64,000 nt of DNA, taken from contig CBDANA010000007.1 in NCBI GenBank assembly GCA_965197385.1, forward strand, positions 372,001 through 436,000, read 5' to 3'. A model generated the notes under the pieces. That model was not told the origin of the DNA. It worked only from the letters and a program-made list of their open reading frames with translations, and ran no database searches. Shown piece after piece: positions 43,973 through 53,520 of the stretch (the stretch's first letter is position 1; each line of letters opens with the position of its first letter). A program made the translations under genes and the position numbers. Origin of the DNA: G963667915 sp965197385. Its GTDB lineage: Bacteria; Acidobacteriota; Vicinamibacteria; Vicinamibacterales; UBA823.

Positions 43973-44138
43973 CTAGCAGCTCGTGGCGAAAATCCCGCTG
44001 CATTCGGCCGCCGATGCATCCCGCCCCGCGGCGTTGCTCGTCGGTCAACTACTCCCGGTATGTTCCCTCCTCGCCCCTTGCGCGGCTGGCACCTCGACGG
44101 TCTCGGTGCGACGCGGGATTTTCGCCACGAGCTGCTAG
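43973..44138. repeat. 166-bp palindromic CTAG element, copy D
   Basis: Left terminus CTAGCAGCTCGTGGCGAAAA; right terminus, outside in, CTAGCAGCTCGTGGCGAAAA. The two termini share the same changes relative to copies A and C, so the arms co-vary. It lies between divergently oriented genes (cupin and a decayed decarboxylase gene), unlike the other copies. Confidence 0.88.
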
Positions 44139-44162
44139 ACCACAGCTATCGGCGAGGCATTC

Positions 44163-44884
44163 ATGGATCTGACGAGTGATGAACGACGCCGGCTCGGTAT
44201 GCAGGCGCTCGAGCAGACGCTGGCCTACTTCGACGCGGCGGACGAGGGACCCGTGTACCCGCGCGCCGGCGCCGACGAGTTGACGGCGCGCTTCGACGAA
44301 CCGTTGCCGACCGGGCCGCAGGAGGGTGAGCGTATCCTGAAGGAATACGGCGATCTCGTGGCGCCGGCCGGAACAACGGACTCCGCGGATGTTCGGCTAC
44401 GTCAGCTCGTCGGCCGCTTTCGTGAGCGTGCTCGGCGACCTCCTGGCGTCGACGACAAACCAGAACGTCACGTCGTGGCGGTCGGCGCCGGGCCCGGCCG
44501 CAATCGAGCGGCTCGCCGTCGGCTGGATTGGCGAGATGGTCGGGTACGATCCGGCGGCGGTCGGCGAGGCAGACGACTTCGAACGGCTGGCGCCGGTCGT
44601 ATTGAGCATCGTCTGCTTTCGGTATGTGCCCGACGCGATCCGTCGTGCCCGCGATGCAGCGGCCGGCGAGGTTCGAGCGGCGATCGAGCCTCGCCTGGAT
44701 GCGCTGAACGAGGCGATCACGATCGAGGCGCAGCGCGGCGCGGCCGACGCCTATTTCTCGAACGCTACCCTGAACGGCCGGTTCGTGATGCGCGCCTGTC
44801 TGGTGAACTACCGGACAACCTGAGGTCGATCTCGTCAGGCTGCTCGACACCGTCCGCGACGTCGCCGGCTCGCTGACGGCGTGA
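44163..44884 (+). pseudogene. PLP-dependent group II decarboxylase (aromatic amino-acid decarboxylase-like), internally deleted
   Basis: The start is intact (DLTSDERRRLGMQALEQTLA). The frame shifts at ~44375 into MFGYVSSSAAFVSVLGDLLA and TNQNVTSWRSAPGPAAIERL, recognisable N-terminal segments of group II decarboxylases. At ~44565 it jumps from GEMVGYDPAA to FERLAPVVLSIVCFRY, which belongs near the C-terminus: about 250 residues including the PLP lysine are gone. A further one-base shift near 44820 precedes VDLVRLLDTVRDVAGSLTA. Three independent lesions make this clearly a decayed gene. Confidence 0.85.
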
Positions 44885-44922
44885 AAACGCTTTAAAAATT
44901 GGGTTAAAACGCCTCCCCGGAG

Positions 44923-46640
44923 GTGCGTACAGTGAGGAAACAGATGCGACAGATAGTGATGCTCACCGTGATCCTCGCGTGCGGCGCGTGCGGCGCCGCG
45001 CCGGAGTCCGCGGACGCGCCCGACATGATCCTGTACAACGCGAACGTCATCACCGTGGACGGCGACTTCTCGTCCGCCGACGCGGTCGCGATCGCCGACG
45101 GACGGTTCGTCGCGGTCGGATCGAATGACGCCATCCGTGCGCTGGCCGGGCCGGACACCCGGACGATCGATCTCCAGGGGCGGACGGTTGTGCCCGGGCT
45201 GGCGGATGGGCATCTGCACGACGCCGGCGGCGGTCCTGGCGTGGATCTCTCCCGGGCGCGAAGCCTCGCCGATGTGCAGGCGGCGATTGCGGCGCGCGCG
45301 GCCGAGACGGAGGCTGGCGAGGTCATCGTCACCAACAGCGACTGGCACGAGGCGCAGCTGGCCGAGCACGAGCTGCCGCTCAGGCGCGAGCTCGACGAGG
45401 CGGCGCCCGACCATCCGGTCGTCGTCGTCCGCGGCGGCCACGAGTACATCCTCAACAGCGCGGCGTTGCGCAAGTGGGAGATCGACGAGTCGACGCCGGT
45501 CCCCGACGGCGCGCGGATCACGCGGTATCCGGACGGCACGCTGAACGGCGAGCTGGTCGATGCCGCGAAGCGGTACGTGACAATGCTGCCGGCGCCCGAT
45601 GTGGATGCGGACGAGGACGAGCGGATTGCCCTACTGCGCGCCGAGTACGACACGCTGCACGCTGCGGGCCTGACCAACGTGCGCCATCCCGGGGGGTCGG
45701 TCGCGCAGTACCGCCTGCTGCAGGAGATGCAGCGGCGCGGCGAGTTGACGATGCGGGTGAACTTCCTGCTGCGGCCGGCGCGGACCGCCGGCGCGGCGGC
45801 CGTCGAGGTGGCGCTCGACGACTGGGGTGTCCGGCCGGACGAGGGCAACGACCGGCTGCGGGTCGGCGGCATCAAGCTGGGCGTGGACGGCGGGTTCGAA
45901 GGGGGCTGGATGCGCGAGCCGTACGCCGAGCCGTTCGATCAGGACGGCACGTAATACGGTCTCCAGATGATGTGGGAGGAGGACTTCACCGCGATCGCGA
46001 GATTGCTCAACCGGCGCGGGTGGCGAGTGGCGACCCACGCGGTCGGCGACTCGGCGATCGACCTGGTGCTGGCCGGCTACGCCGCGGCCGACGCCGACGA
46101 CCCGATTGCCGGGAAGCGCTGGTCGCTGGAGCACGGCTTCATTCCGCGGGACGATCATTTCGAGCGCCTGCGGGCGATGGGGCTCGTGGTCTCGGTGCAG
46201 CATCACCCGTACCTGGCCGGCCCCAGCCTCGTGAAGTACTGGGGGGCGGAGGGGCCGCCTGGACGACGCCGGTCCGCCGGTACCTCGACGAAGGGCTGAC
46301 TGTAGCGGCCGGCACCGACTCGGCCGTCGTGCCCTACCCGCCGCTCTGGGTGATCTACCACTTCGTGTCGCGCGACACGATCAGCGGCGGTGTCTTTGGC
46401 GAGGATCAGCGAATTACGCGGGAGGAGGCGCTGCGTGCCGCCACCATCGGCAACGCGTTCCTCACGTTCGAAGAGGAGTTGAAGGGGTCGATCGAGCCGG
46501 GCAAACTGGCCGACCTCGTGGTGTTGTCCGATGACATCATGCGCGTGCCGGTGGAGCAGATCGAAGCGACGACGGTGCTGCTGACGATGGTCGGGGGAAA
46601 GATCGTGTACGAGCATCCGGGGTTCGATGCCGCGAGGTAG
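44923..46640 (+). pseudogene. YtcJ-like amidohydrolase (lipoprotein), nonsense and frameshift mutations
   Basis: A lipoprotein signal (MRQIVMLTVILACGACG, from GTG 44923 or ATG 44944) leads into an amidohydrolase of the YtcJ type: LQGRTVVPGLADGHLHDAGG with the HxH metal site, then IKLGVDGGFEGGWM. A TAA at 45952-45954 replaces the tyrosine codon expected in GTYYGLQMMW; the same frame continues with THAVGDSAIDLVLAG and SLEHGFIPRDDHF. At ~46245-46262 a one-base loss shifts the frame before TTPVRRYLDEGLTVAAGTDS and the C-terminal EPGKLADLVVLSDDIM. Two lesions make the gene non-functional unless they are sequencing errors. Confidence 0.85.
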
Positions 46641-46848
46641 CCGGCGTCACCGACAGCCGAGAGCATGACACGCGTGACCGGTGTCTTCCCGGCGTGTGCC
46701 CTGCCGCCCTGCCCGCTCGCTGACGCTCGGGGGCGACGCATGGTTTGATTCTGCGTGAGGTGGTAGCCATCCGCCCGCAGTTCCGAAACCGTATACACTG
46801 CTCCCGCTGCGCATCACCGGAACGACACGAAGGGTAGCCACGACGACT

Positions 46849-48096
46849 GTGAATCGGCGGACGTTCCTCCAGGCGGCGGGCGTGCAGGCCGGCGCACTCG
46901 TGGTCGGCGGCCGGCAGGCGGCGCACGCCGCCTCCCCCCGCGCCCAGACGATGCAGGCGGGCGCCACCGCCGATGTGGCAGTGATCGGTGCGGGCGCCTT
47001 TGGTGGCTGGACCGCGCTCTACTTGCGCGAGATGGGCCTGTCGGTGACGCTCATCGACGCCTACGGGCCCGGGAACGCGCGTGCCGCATCGGGCGGCGAA
47101 ACCCGGCAGATCCGCGCTGGGTACGGTGACCGGGAGATCTACACCAGGTGGGTGATCGAGGCGTTTGACCGGTGGAAGCAGCGGCAGGCCGAATGGGGCG
47201 GGCAACCGCTCTTCTACCGGACGGGCCAGCTGACGCTGGCGCGCGAGTGGACGCGCAACCTCCGTGCTACGCGGACCGTGCTCGGCCGGCTCGGCGTCGA
47301 CGACGAGGTCATCCCCCACGACGACCTCGTTCGCCGGTATCCCCAGTTCAACCATGACGGGTTCGAATTCGGCTATTACGTGCCGGGCACCGGCGTCCTC
47401 ATGGCCAAGAAGGGCTGTCTGGCCGTGGTGCAGGCGTTCGAGCGCCAAGGCGGCCGGTTCGTCATGGCCAGGGCGACGCCCGGACGGCGCCGCGGTGACG
47501 CGCTGCAGGAGGTGGCCCTGTCGACCGGAGTGACCGTGTCGGCGCAATCGTTCGTCTTCGCGTGCGGTCCGTGGCTGCCGCAGGTGCTGCCGCATCCGAT
47601 GCGGGATCGCCTGGTCACGCCCCGGCGCGTGACGTTCTGGTATGGCGTGCCGCCCGACGACGACCGCTTCACCTACCCGAATTGCCCGAACTGGTCGGTG
47701 CGCGGCGTCTACGGCTTCCCGAGCATCGAGGGGCGCGGCTTCAAGGTCGCAACGTCATTCGACAGCGTGCCGTTCGATCCGGACACGGGAGAACGGGTGG
47801 TGACCGCCGAGGAGATCAGATGGGCCAGGCAGTTCGTGCGCGAGTCGTTCCCGGCCCTGGCCGACCAGCCGATCCTCGAATCGCGCGTCTGCCAGTACGA
47901 AACCAGCGTTGATGCGCACTTCATCGTCGATCGGCATCCCGATATGGCGAACGTATGGATCGTCGGCGGCGGATCGGGCCACGGGTACAAGCATGGGATC
48001 ATGCTGGGCGACTACGTCGCCCGCCGGGTCACCGGCGAGGCGACCGACCCGGAGCTCGATGCGACGTTCAGGCTGAAGGACGAGACCTACTACTAA
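46849..48096 (+). CDS. Tat-exported FAD-dependent oxidoreductase (DAO/sarcosine oxidase-like)
   Basis: 415 residues from GTG 46849. A twin-arginine signal NRRTFLQAAGVQAGALVVGG is followed by the Rossmann FAD-binding motif DVAVIGAGAFGGWTALYLRE. Other DAO-family features are ARAASGGETRQIRAGYGDRE, AQSFVFACGPWLPQVLPH and the C-terminal FIVDRHPDMANVWIVGGGSG. The monomeric sarcosine oxidase/N-methyltryptophan oxidase group oxidises N-methyl amino acids; the substrate here is unknown. Export of a flavin enzyme by Tat is consistent with cofactor loading in the cytoplasm. Confidence 0.88.
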   Translation: MNRRTFLQAAGVQAGALVVGGRQAAHAASPRAQTMQAGATADVAVIGAGAFGGWTALYLREMGLSVTLIDAYGPGNARAASGGETRQIRAGYGDREIYTRWVIEAFDRWKQRQAEWGGQPLFYRTGQLTLAREWTRNLRATRTVLGRLGVDDEVIPHDDLVRRYPQFNHDGFEFGYYVPGTGVLMAKKGCLAVVQAFERQGGRFVMARATPGRRRGDALQEVALSTGVTVSAQSFVFACGPWLPQVLPHPMRDRLVTPRRVTFWYGVPPDDDRFTYPNCPNWSVRGVYGFPSIEGRGFKVATSFDSVPFDPDTGERVVTAEEIRWARQFVRESFPALADQPILESRVCQYETSVDAHFIVDRHPDMANVWIVGGGSGHGYKHGIMLGDYVARRVTGEATDPELDATFRLKDETYY

Positions 48097-48165
48097 TGCG
48101 GATGCGGAGCGTGTGGAGTTTCTCGTGGGAATGTCGCAGCCCAGCCCCTCGACGACGCTCGGCTC

Positions 48166-48849
48166 CTAGGGCTGCGCTCCACCAGAGGCTGCGGCTACAG
48201 CTTTCGCTACCCGCGTCGGCACGCGGCGGAAGATCGCGCAGTAGGCGTTGCCCGACCAGTCGTCGATGACGCGGGCTAATTCCAGCCCGCTGCGCGTCAC
48301 CTCGTCCACGAGGCGTTCCTGTTCGATGCCGTGGCCGCCGGCGTACTCCGGCGTGCCCTGGTCGCGGTCGATCACCGCCAGCACCCCGCCCGGTTTGAGC
48401 GCCTGCCGCACCCGCCCGGCCGCGTCCGATCCGTCGGCGAAATGGTGGTAACTCACCCGCACGAGCACGGCATCGCAACAGCCCGGCGGCAGCACGAGCG
48501 CATCGGCCGGCGTCTCGATGACGGTGACGTTGCCGAGGCCGGCCGCCTCGACCGTCGACGTGATGACCGCCACTGCCTCGGCGTCGCTACCGGTGGCGTA
48601 GACATGGCCGCTCGGGCCGACCCGTTCGGCCAGGTCGACCGTCCAGCCCCCCTGGCCGGCGATGATGTCGGCCACCGTGTCTCCCTCCGAGAGTTCCAAC
48701 GCCTCGGCGATCAGCGTCGCTTCGACCTGGAAGGCGTGATCCGTTTCGTAACGCTGGAGCAGCCAGCCCGCACCGAGCCCGGCGGCCGCGAGGACGGCCA
48801 GCGTCACCGCGACCATGAGCCACGTGCTGCGCGTGAGTGTAGTCGTCAT
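48166..48849 (-). CDS. Membrane-anchored class I SAM-dependent methyltransferase
   Basis: 227 residues from ATG 48849, whose ATGA overlaps the stop of the MFS gene. One N-terminal membrane helix (LMVAVTLAVLAAAGLGAGWL), then a Rossmann methyltransferase: motif I region ADIIAGQGGWTVDLAERVG (usual GxGxG reads GQGGW), then VYATGSDAEAVAVITSTVEA, DAVLVRVSYHHFAD and LKPGGVLAVIDRDQGTPEY. The domain faces the periplasm or cytoplasm depending on topology; a positively charged start favours a cytoplasmic N-terminus. Acceptor unknown. Co-transcribed with the upstream carrier gene. Confidence 0.82.
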   Translation of the reverse strand: MTTTLTRSTWLMVAVTLAVLAAAGLGAGWLLQRYETDHAFQVEATLIAEALELSEGDTVADIIAGQGGWTVDLAERVGPSGHVYATGSDAEAVAVITSTVEAAGLGNVTVIETPADALVLPPGCCDAVLVRVSYHHFADGSDAAGRVRQALKPGGVLAVIDRDQGTPEYAGGHGIEQERLVDEVTRSGLELARVIDDWSGNAYCAIFRRVPTRVAKAVAAASGGAQP

Positions 48850-50318
48850 GGTTGCTCCTGGCTCCTGGGAACGGCGCTCGCGCCGATGCGACCGGGCAGG
48901 GACGCTGGCGACCGTCGTGCCGGAGACGTCGCGGCCGGGGTGTCGGCACGGCTGCCGGGCCGCAACCGTTCCGGCTCGGCGTCGTCCATGTACCGATCGT
49001 CGTGGACCGGTGTGACCGCCCGATTTACGAAGAAGCCGAGGACGAGCAGGCCCGCCATGATGTACATTGTGACGTTGTACGCCTGCGCCTCCGGTACCCT
49101 GTTCGCCAGCTGGAATTCCCTCAGGTAGTTGACGAGCACCGGTCCGAGCACCGCCGCGCACGAGTGGGCGAGCAGCACCCGGCCGAAGATGGCACCGACG
49201 TACTGCGCGCCGAAGATGTCGGCGATGTAGGCCGGCATTGTCGCGAAGCCGCCGCCGTACATCGTGATGATGACGGCGAAGCAGGCGACGAACAGGATCA
49301 TGCCGGCAATGTCGTCGGTCCAGGGGACGATCGCGTAGAGCACCGGCCCGACCGACAGGAACAGCGCGAATGTCGTCTTGCGCCCGATCTTGTCGGAGAA
49401 CGACGCCCAGAACAGCCGCCCCACCATGTTGAAGAAGCTCAGCAGGCCGACGAACATCGCGCCTGACGCGGCCGAGAACTCGTTGAACACCTCCTGGAAG
49501 AGCGCCGAGGCCTGGCCGAAGACGCCAATGCCGGCCGTCACGTTGAGCAACAGCACGCCCGACAGCATGTAGAACTGCGGCGTCCGGATCGCTTTGCTCG
49601 GGTGCACGTTGCGGGTCGTGACCATCGGGGCGGCCGCGGCTGGCGTCCACCCTGCGGGCTTCCATCCCGGCGGTGAGATCCGGAGCATGAAGGTGGCGGC
49701 GAGCATCGCCACCAGGTAGACCGTGCCGAGCACGACGAACGTCTCGGCCACGCCGACCGACGTGTCGGTCGCGAACCGGGTCATCATCCATTCGGACGCG
49801 GGGGCGGCGATGATCGCGCCGCCGCCGAATCCCATGATCGCCATGCCGGTCGCCACGCCCCGGCGATCCGGGAACCACTGGATCAGGGTCGTCACCGGCG
49901 CGATGTAGCCGATGCCCAGTCCACACCCGCCCAGGACGCCGTAGCCGACGAAGAGCAGCCAGATCTGATGGAGGTGCACGCCGACGGCGGCGATATAGAA
50001 GCCGAATCCCCAGCAGCACGCCGCGATGACACCGGCCTTGCGCGGCCCGATGTCCCCGGCCCATTTGCCGCCGAAGGCGGCCGAGAGGCCGAGGAACACC
50101 ATGGCCAGCGTGAAGACCCAGCCCAGCGTGGTTAGCCGCCAGTCGTCGGGCGTCGACGCCGTGATACCGATCGCGCGCGTGAGCGGAAGGTTGAAGACGC
50201 TGAAGGCGTAGATCTGACCGATGCTGGCCTCGATGGCCACCACCGCCGGGATGATCAGCCAGCGATTAAAGCCTGGCTTGGCGACGATCCGATCCTTCGA
50301 GAGAAGCCCGCCAGCCAT
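48846..50318 (-). CDS. MFS transporter, OFA (oxalate/formate antiporter) family
   Basis: 490 residues with 12 membrane helices. OFA hallmarks: IEASIGQIYAFSVFNLPLTR in helix 1, GGCGLGIGYIAPVTTLIQWF in helix 4, and YGGGFATMPAYIADIFGAQY in the second half. The C-terminal ~45 residues are a hydrophilic Arg/Pro/Ala tail. Family members exchange small organic anions; the actual substrate is unknown. Its stop overlaps the methyltransferase start. Confidence 0.92.
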   Translation of the reverse strand: MAGGLLSKDRIVAKPGFNRWLIIPAVVAIEASIGQIYAFSVFNLPLTRAIGITASTPDDWRLTTLGWVFTLAMVFLGLSAAFGGKWAGDIGPRKAGVIAACCWGFGFYIAAVGVHLHQIWLLFVGYGVLGGCGLGIGYIAPVTTLIQWFPDRRGVATGMAIMGFGGGAIIAAPASEWMMTRFATDTSVGVAETFVVLGTVYLVAMLAATFMLRISPPGWKPAGWTPAAAAPMVTTRNVHPSKAIRTPQFYMLSGVLLLNVTAGIGVFGQASALFQEVFNEFSAASGAMFVGLLSFFNMVGRLFWASFSDKIGRKTTFALFLSVGPVLYAIVPWTDDIAGMILFVACFAVIITMYGGGFATMPAYIADIFGAQYVGAIFGRVLLAHSCAAVLGPVLVNYLREFQLANRVPEAQAYNVTMYIMAGLLVLGFFVNRAVTPVHDDRYMDDAEPERLRPGSRADTPAATSPARRSPASLPGRIGASAVPRSQEQP

Positions 50319-50425
50319 GTGATTGGTTCCCGTCCGAGTGCCTACGCCAGCACCGAATCAGCACATCCCCCAGGGACGCACCTCATGTTACCCGAGATGT
50401 GTGACGGCGTGTGGCCGCCTTCCGC

Positions 50426-51403
50426 TTACAGCCCGAGCAGCTTCGCGGCGTGGTCGCCCAGGATGCCGGCCTTGTCCTGATCGGAGATCGGCAAGCCGTT
50501 GATGCCGTCCAGCATCTGGCGCAGGCTGCCGATCTTGTGGGGATAGTCGCTCCCCGCGATCACGCGCTCGACGCCGGCGAAGTCGATCGCCAGCTGAAGC
50601 GCCTTCGGATCGAAGTTCACCGTGTCGTAGTAGAAGCGCTTCAGGTAGTGGCTCGGCGGCTGGTCGATGTGCTGCCGGCAGTCGGCGAATGCGTGAAACC
50701 CGCGGTCGAGCCGCTCGGCGAGATAGGGGACCGCGCCGCCCAGGTGGGCCAGCACCCAGGTAATGCGGGGAAACCGTTCGACGATGCCGCTGAAGACGAG
50801 CTTGGCCGCGGCGAGCGTCGTGTCGAAGACGAACCCCAGGAGCGGCATCAGCCAGTAGTCCGTCATCGCTTCGACGCCCACCGGATAGATCGGGTGAATG
50901 TAGAGCACGGCGCCCAGCTCGTTCGCCTTCTCGTACATCGGCCAGTACGCCTTGTCACTCAGCGCCGTGCCGTTGACGTTGCTGAAGAGCATGACGCCCT
51001 TGAAGCCGAGCTGCGTCATGGCGCGGTCGAGCTCGGTGACGCAGGCCTTCGGATCGTTCAGCGGTAGCGTGGCGAGCGCCGTGAACCGCTTCTTCGACGT
51101 CTTGATCTCCGCGAGATCGTCGTTGACCTGCTGCGCCAGCCGGACCGCGACGTCGGGCGCCTCCACCTGGGTGCCGGGCGACGTGAACGTGAGCACTTGC
51201 GTGTCGATGCCGTGGTCCGCCATCACCTGGTCGCGAAAATCGGCGTCGCGATGGCCCGGCACGACCACGTTGTGGTCGCCCGGGTAGTACAGCACGGGAT
51301 TGCCCTCGTCGTCGGTCGTGTGCTTCAAGGTGCTTTCGCCGTTCCGGACGGCGGCGAGGTAGCTCTGCGGATAGAAATGGTTGTGAAAATCGATGATGGC
51401 CAC
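50426..51403 (-). CDS. Amidohydrolase-2 family (ACMSD-like) metal-dependent hydrolase/decarboxylase
   Basis: 325 residues. Metal ligands are visible as IDFHNHFYP (HxH at the N-terminus), LYIHPIYPVG (central His), LAHLGGAVPYLAERLDRG and VIAGSDYPHKIGS (Asp near the C-terminus). This pattern is that of the aminocarboxymuconate-semialdehyde decarboxylase group, which performs non-oxidative decarboxylations or hydrolyses. It lies head-to-tail with an APC permease gene (8-bp gap), suggesting uptake and use of an amino-acid-derived or aromatic acid. Substrate inferred only loosely. Confidence 0.87.
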   Translation of the reverse strand: MAIIDFHNHFYPQSYLAAVRNGESTLKHTTDDEGNPVLYYPGDHNVVVPGHRDADFRDQVMADHGIDTQVLTFTSPGTQVEAPDVAVRLAQQVNDDLAEIKTSKKRFTALATLPLNDPKACVTELDRAMTQLGFKGVMLFSNVNGTALSDKAYWPMYEKANELGAVLYIHPIYPVGVEAMTDYWLMPLLGFVFDTTLAAAKLVFSGIVERFPRITWVLAHLGGAVPYLAERLDRGFHAFADCRQHIDQPPSHYLKRFYYDTVNFDPKALQLAIDFAGVERVIAGSDYPHKIGSLRQMLDGINGLPISDQDKAGILGDHAAKLLGL

Positions 51404-51410
51404 TGCAGCC

Positions 51411-52742
51411 CTACGCTCCTTTCGGGCGCGCCAGCCAGATGTAGTAGACCGGCACGCCGAGCAGCACGATCCCGAGACCCGCGACGGCCTCGAGCGGTTC
51501 GGTCACGAAGCGGTTCACGGCAATGACGAGCGCCGCCAGCGCGAACAGCCCGGCAACGACAGGGTAGCCGCCCACGCGATAGGCCGGCGCGTAGCCGGGG
51601 CGGCGCCGCAAGATGAAGAGCCCGAGCGCCATGAGCCCGAAGAAGATCCACTCCACGTAGATGACCCGCGAGAAGAGCTGGCTATAGGTGCCGGTGAAGA
51701 CCAGTACCGACGCCCAGACGCCCTGGAGCACGATGGCCAGATGCGGTGTCCGGAACGTGGGATGCGCGCGGCCGGCCCACCGGAACAGCAGGCCATCCTG
51801 AGCCATCGAGTAGTAGACCCGGGGCCCGGCCAGGATGATCCCGTTCAGCGCGCCGAACGTGGAGAAGATGACCAGCCCAGACATGATCCCGGCGCCGCCG
51901 CCAACCAGCGCGTCCGCGGCGTCGGCCGCGACCCGCGTCGACGAGATGACGACGTCGAGCGGGAGGACGTACATGTAGACGGCGTTGAGCGCAATGTAGC
52001 AAATCGTCACGATGACGGTGCCCCAGAGCAGGGCGCGCGGAATCGTCCGGGAAGGATCGATCGTCTCGCCGGCGGCATAGGTCACCATGTGCCACCCACC
52101 GAACGCGAACAGGCCGGCAATCAACGCCTGCACGATCGTCGTCCAGGAAACGGCCGAGACCTCGACGATCGGCGCGGCCACCGGCGCGGCCGCTGCCGAA
52201 TCGCCAGGCGCAAGCGCCAGGCCGACCGCGATCATCAGCCCTATTGCAGCGACCTTGCCGACGGTGAACGCCGTTTGCAATCGGCTGCCGTGCTCGATGC
52301 CGCGGTAGTTGATGGCCGACAGCACGAGAATCGCGCCGGCCGCCGTCACCTGGATGCCGATGTCGCCCAGCGGGACGAAGAAGGCCACGTAGCGCGCGAA
52401 CACGACGGCGACGGCCGCCAGAATGCCGGAGTGCATGCTCCAGAACATCGCCCAGCTCCAGAGGAAGCCGATCACCGGTGAGTAGGTTTCGTTCAGGAAC
52501 ACGTAGACGCCGCCGGTGCGCGTGAATGCCGAGGCCAGCTCGGCGCAGAGGAGCGCGCCGAAGAAGGTGAGGAGGCCCGCAATCAGCCAGATCGTGGCCA
52601 CGCCGCCGATCGACGGCACCAGCGCCGTGATCTCTGAGGGCTGTACGAAGATCGACGCCCCGATGATCGTCCCGACGACCAGCGCGGTCGTCGGCACCAG
52701 GGTCATCGAGCGCTTGAGCTCGGCCGCGGGCGGCTCAGACAT
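51411..52742 (-). CDS. APC-family amino acid permease
   Basis: 443 residues from ATG 52742; an in-frame start 45 bases upstream adds only a polar leader. Twelve-helix APC carrier with the substrate/unwinding helix TTALVVGTIIGASIFVQPSE (GxGIF-type motif as GTIIGASIF) and FAFGGWHMVTYAAGETIDPS in helix 6. It resembles the LAT/eukaryote-like subgroup of APC carriers. It probably imports amino acids for the adjacent amidohydrolase pathway (inference). Confidence 0.9.
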   Translation of the reverse strand: MSEPPAAELKRSMTLVPTTALVVGTIIGASIFVQPSEITALVPSIGGVATIWLIAGLLTFFGALLCAELASAFTRTGGVYVFLNETYSPVIGFLWSWAMFWSMHSGILAAVAVVFARYVAFFVPLGDIGIQVTAAGAILVLSAINYRGIEHGSRLQTAFTVGKVAAIGLMIAVGLALAPGDSAAAAPVAAPIVEVSAVSWTTIVQALIAGLFAFGGWHMVTYAAGETIDPSRTIPRALLWGTVIVTICYIALNAVYMYVLPLDVVISSTRVAADAADALVGGGAGIMSGLVIFSTFGALNGIILAGPRVYYSMAQDGLLFRWAGRAHPTFRTPHLAIVLQGVWASVLVFTGTYSQLFSRVIYVEWIFFGLMALGLFILRRRPGYAPAYRVGGYPVVAGLFALAALVIAVNRFVTEPLEAVAGLGIVLLGVPVYYIWLARPKGA

Positions 52743-52871
52743 CGCGCGTGAAGAAGTGTGCGAACGGGTGGGCCGTACTAGCCTCACGCAAGCGACTGAC
52801 CGGGCCCGACGCGGAGCAGAAACAGAACGACCCGGCGCATCAGCACACGATGCGCCGGGTCGTGTCGAACG

Positions 52872-53145
52872 TTACGCGGCCGCCGTGGCGTTGACGCGAA
52901 GGACCTTGGCGAATACCTCGGTCGCCTGCTGCATCTGCTCGAGCGTGCCGATGAAGATTCGCGCCCACTCCCCTTCGTACGGCGGGAAGTTCCGGCCCAC
53001 CAGTACGCCATTCTCCCGGGTACCGTCACGGAATTCCTGCGTGTTCATGCCCGTCTTGACGAAGATGAAGTTGCACTGCAAATCGGTGGCGTCGAAGCCC
53101 GCGTTCTTGAACCAGTCGATCGTGTACTCGAGTCGGTGCGGCCGA
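52872..53145 (-). pseudogene. C-terminal fragment of a class I/II aminotransferase
   Basis: The last ~85 residues of a HisC-like aminotransferase remain: DWFKNAGFDATDLQCNFIFV, RDGTRENGVLVGRNFPPYEG, then EWARIFIGTLEQMQQATEVF. The conserved arginine that binds the substrate carboxylate is in WARIFIGT. Upstream of ~53145 the homology ends abruptly and there is no PLP-lysine domain. Remnant of a deleted gene; the intact hisC at 61598 is a different, diverged copy. Confidence 0.75.
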
Positions 53146-53155
53146 CTGCTAGGTT

Positions 53156-53520
53156 GCGAAAGTACACGTGACGCGAAAGCGACACTCGATCTTCCTCGAG
53201 TACTGGGCTGCGTCAAGAACCGATTGCGAGATCTCCTACCCCCTTCGGCGCCGTTGTGGCACCTTGGCGGGGGGCCATTGTAGAACGGCACTTCGCCAAA
53301 AAGCCAGCGCGGTCAACCGAATAAGCCGAGCCGCACCTGGCCGGCCTCGCACACGCCCGGGTATGACAATGGCCAACTCGTTTCATGTCCACCGGTTAGG
53401 CGGGTTCAACGTCGTGGCGGAGCGCGCGCGTCACAGGCTGTGGATCCACGAGATTTGCCGGTCATCGCCGGTCATAGTGCGACGACGGCTCGGCTGCCAG
53501 ATTTGTTACTCTGACGCACG
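53156..53520. other. Intergenic region without a recognised gene
   Basis: 365 bp between the aminotransferase fragment and thrB. No reading frame here resembles a protein, and no repeat of the window's families was found. It probably contains deletion scars and the thrB promoter. Confidence 0.5.
53507..53512 (+). promoter_or_regulatory. Putative -10 box TACTCT for thrB
   Basis: TACTCT lies 8 bp before the thrB ATG; no Shine-Dalgarno sequence precedes the ATG, so a very short or leaderless message is possible. Confidence 0.3.
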
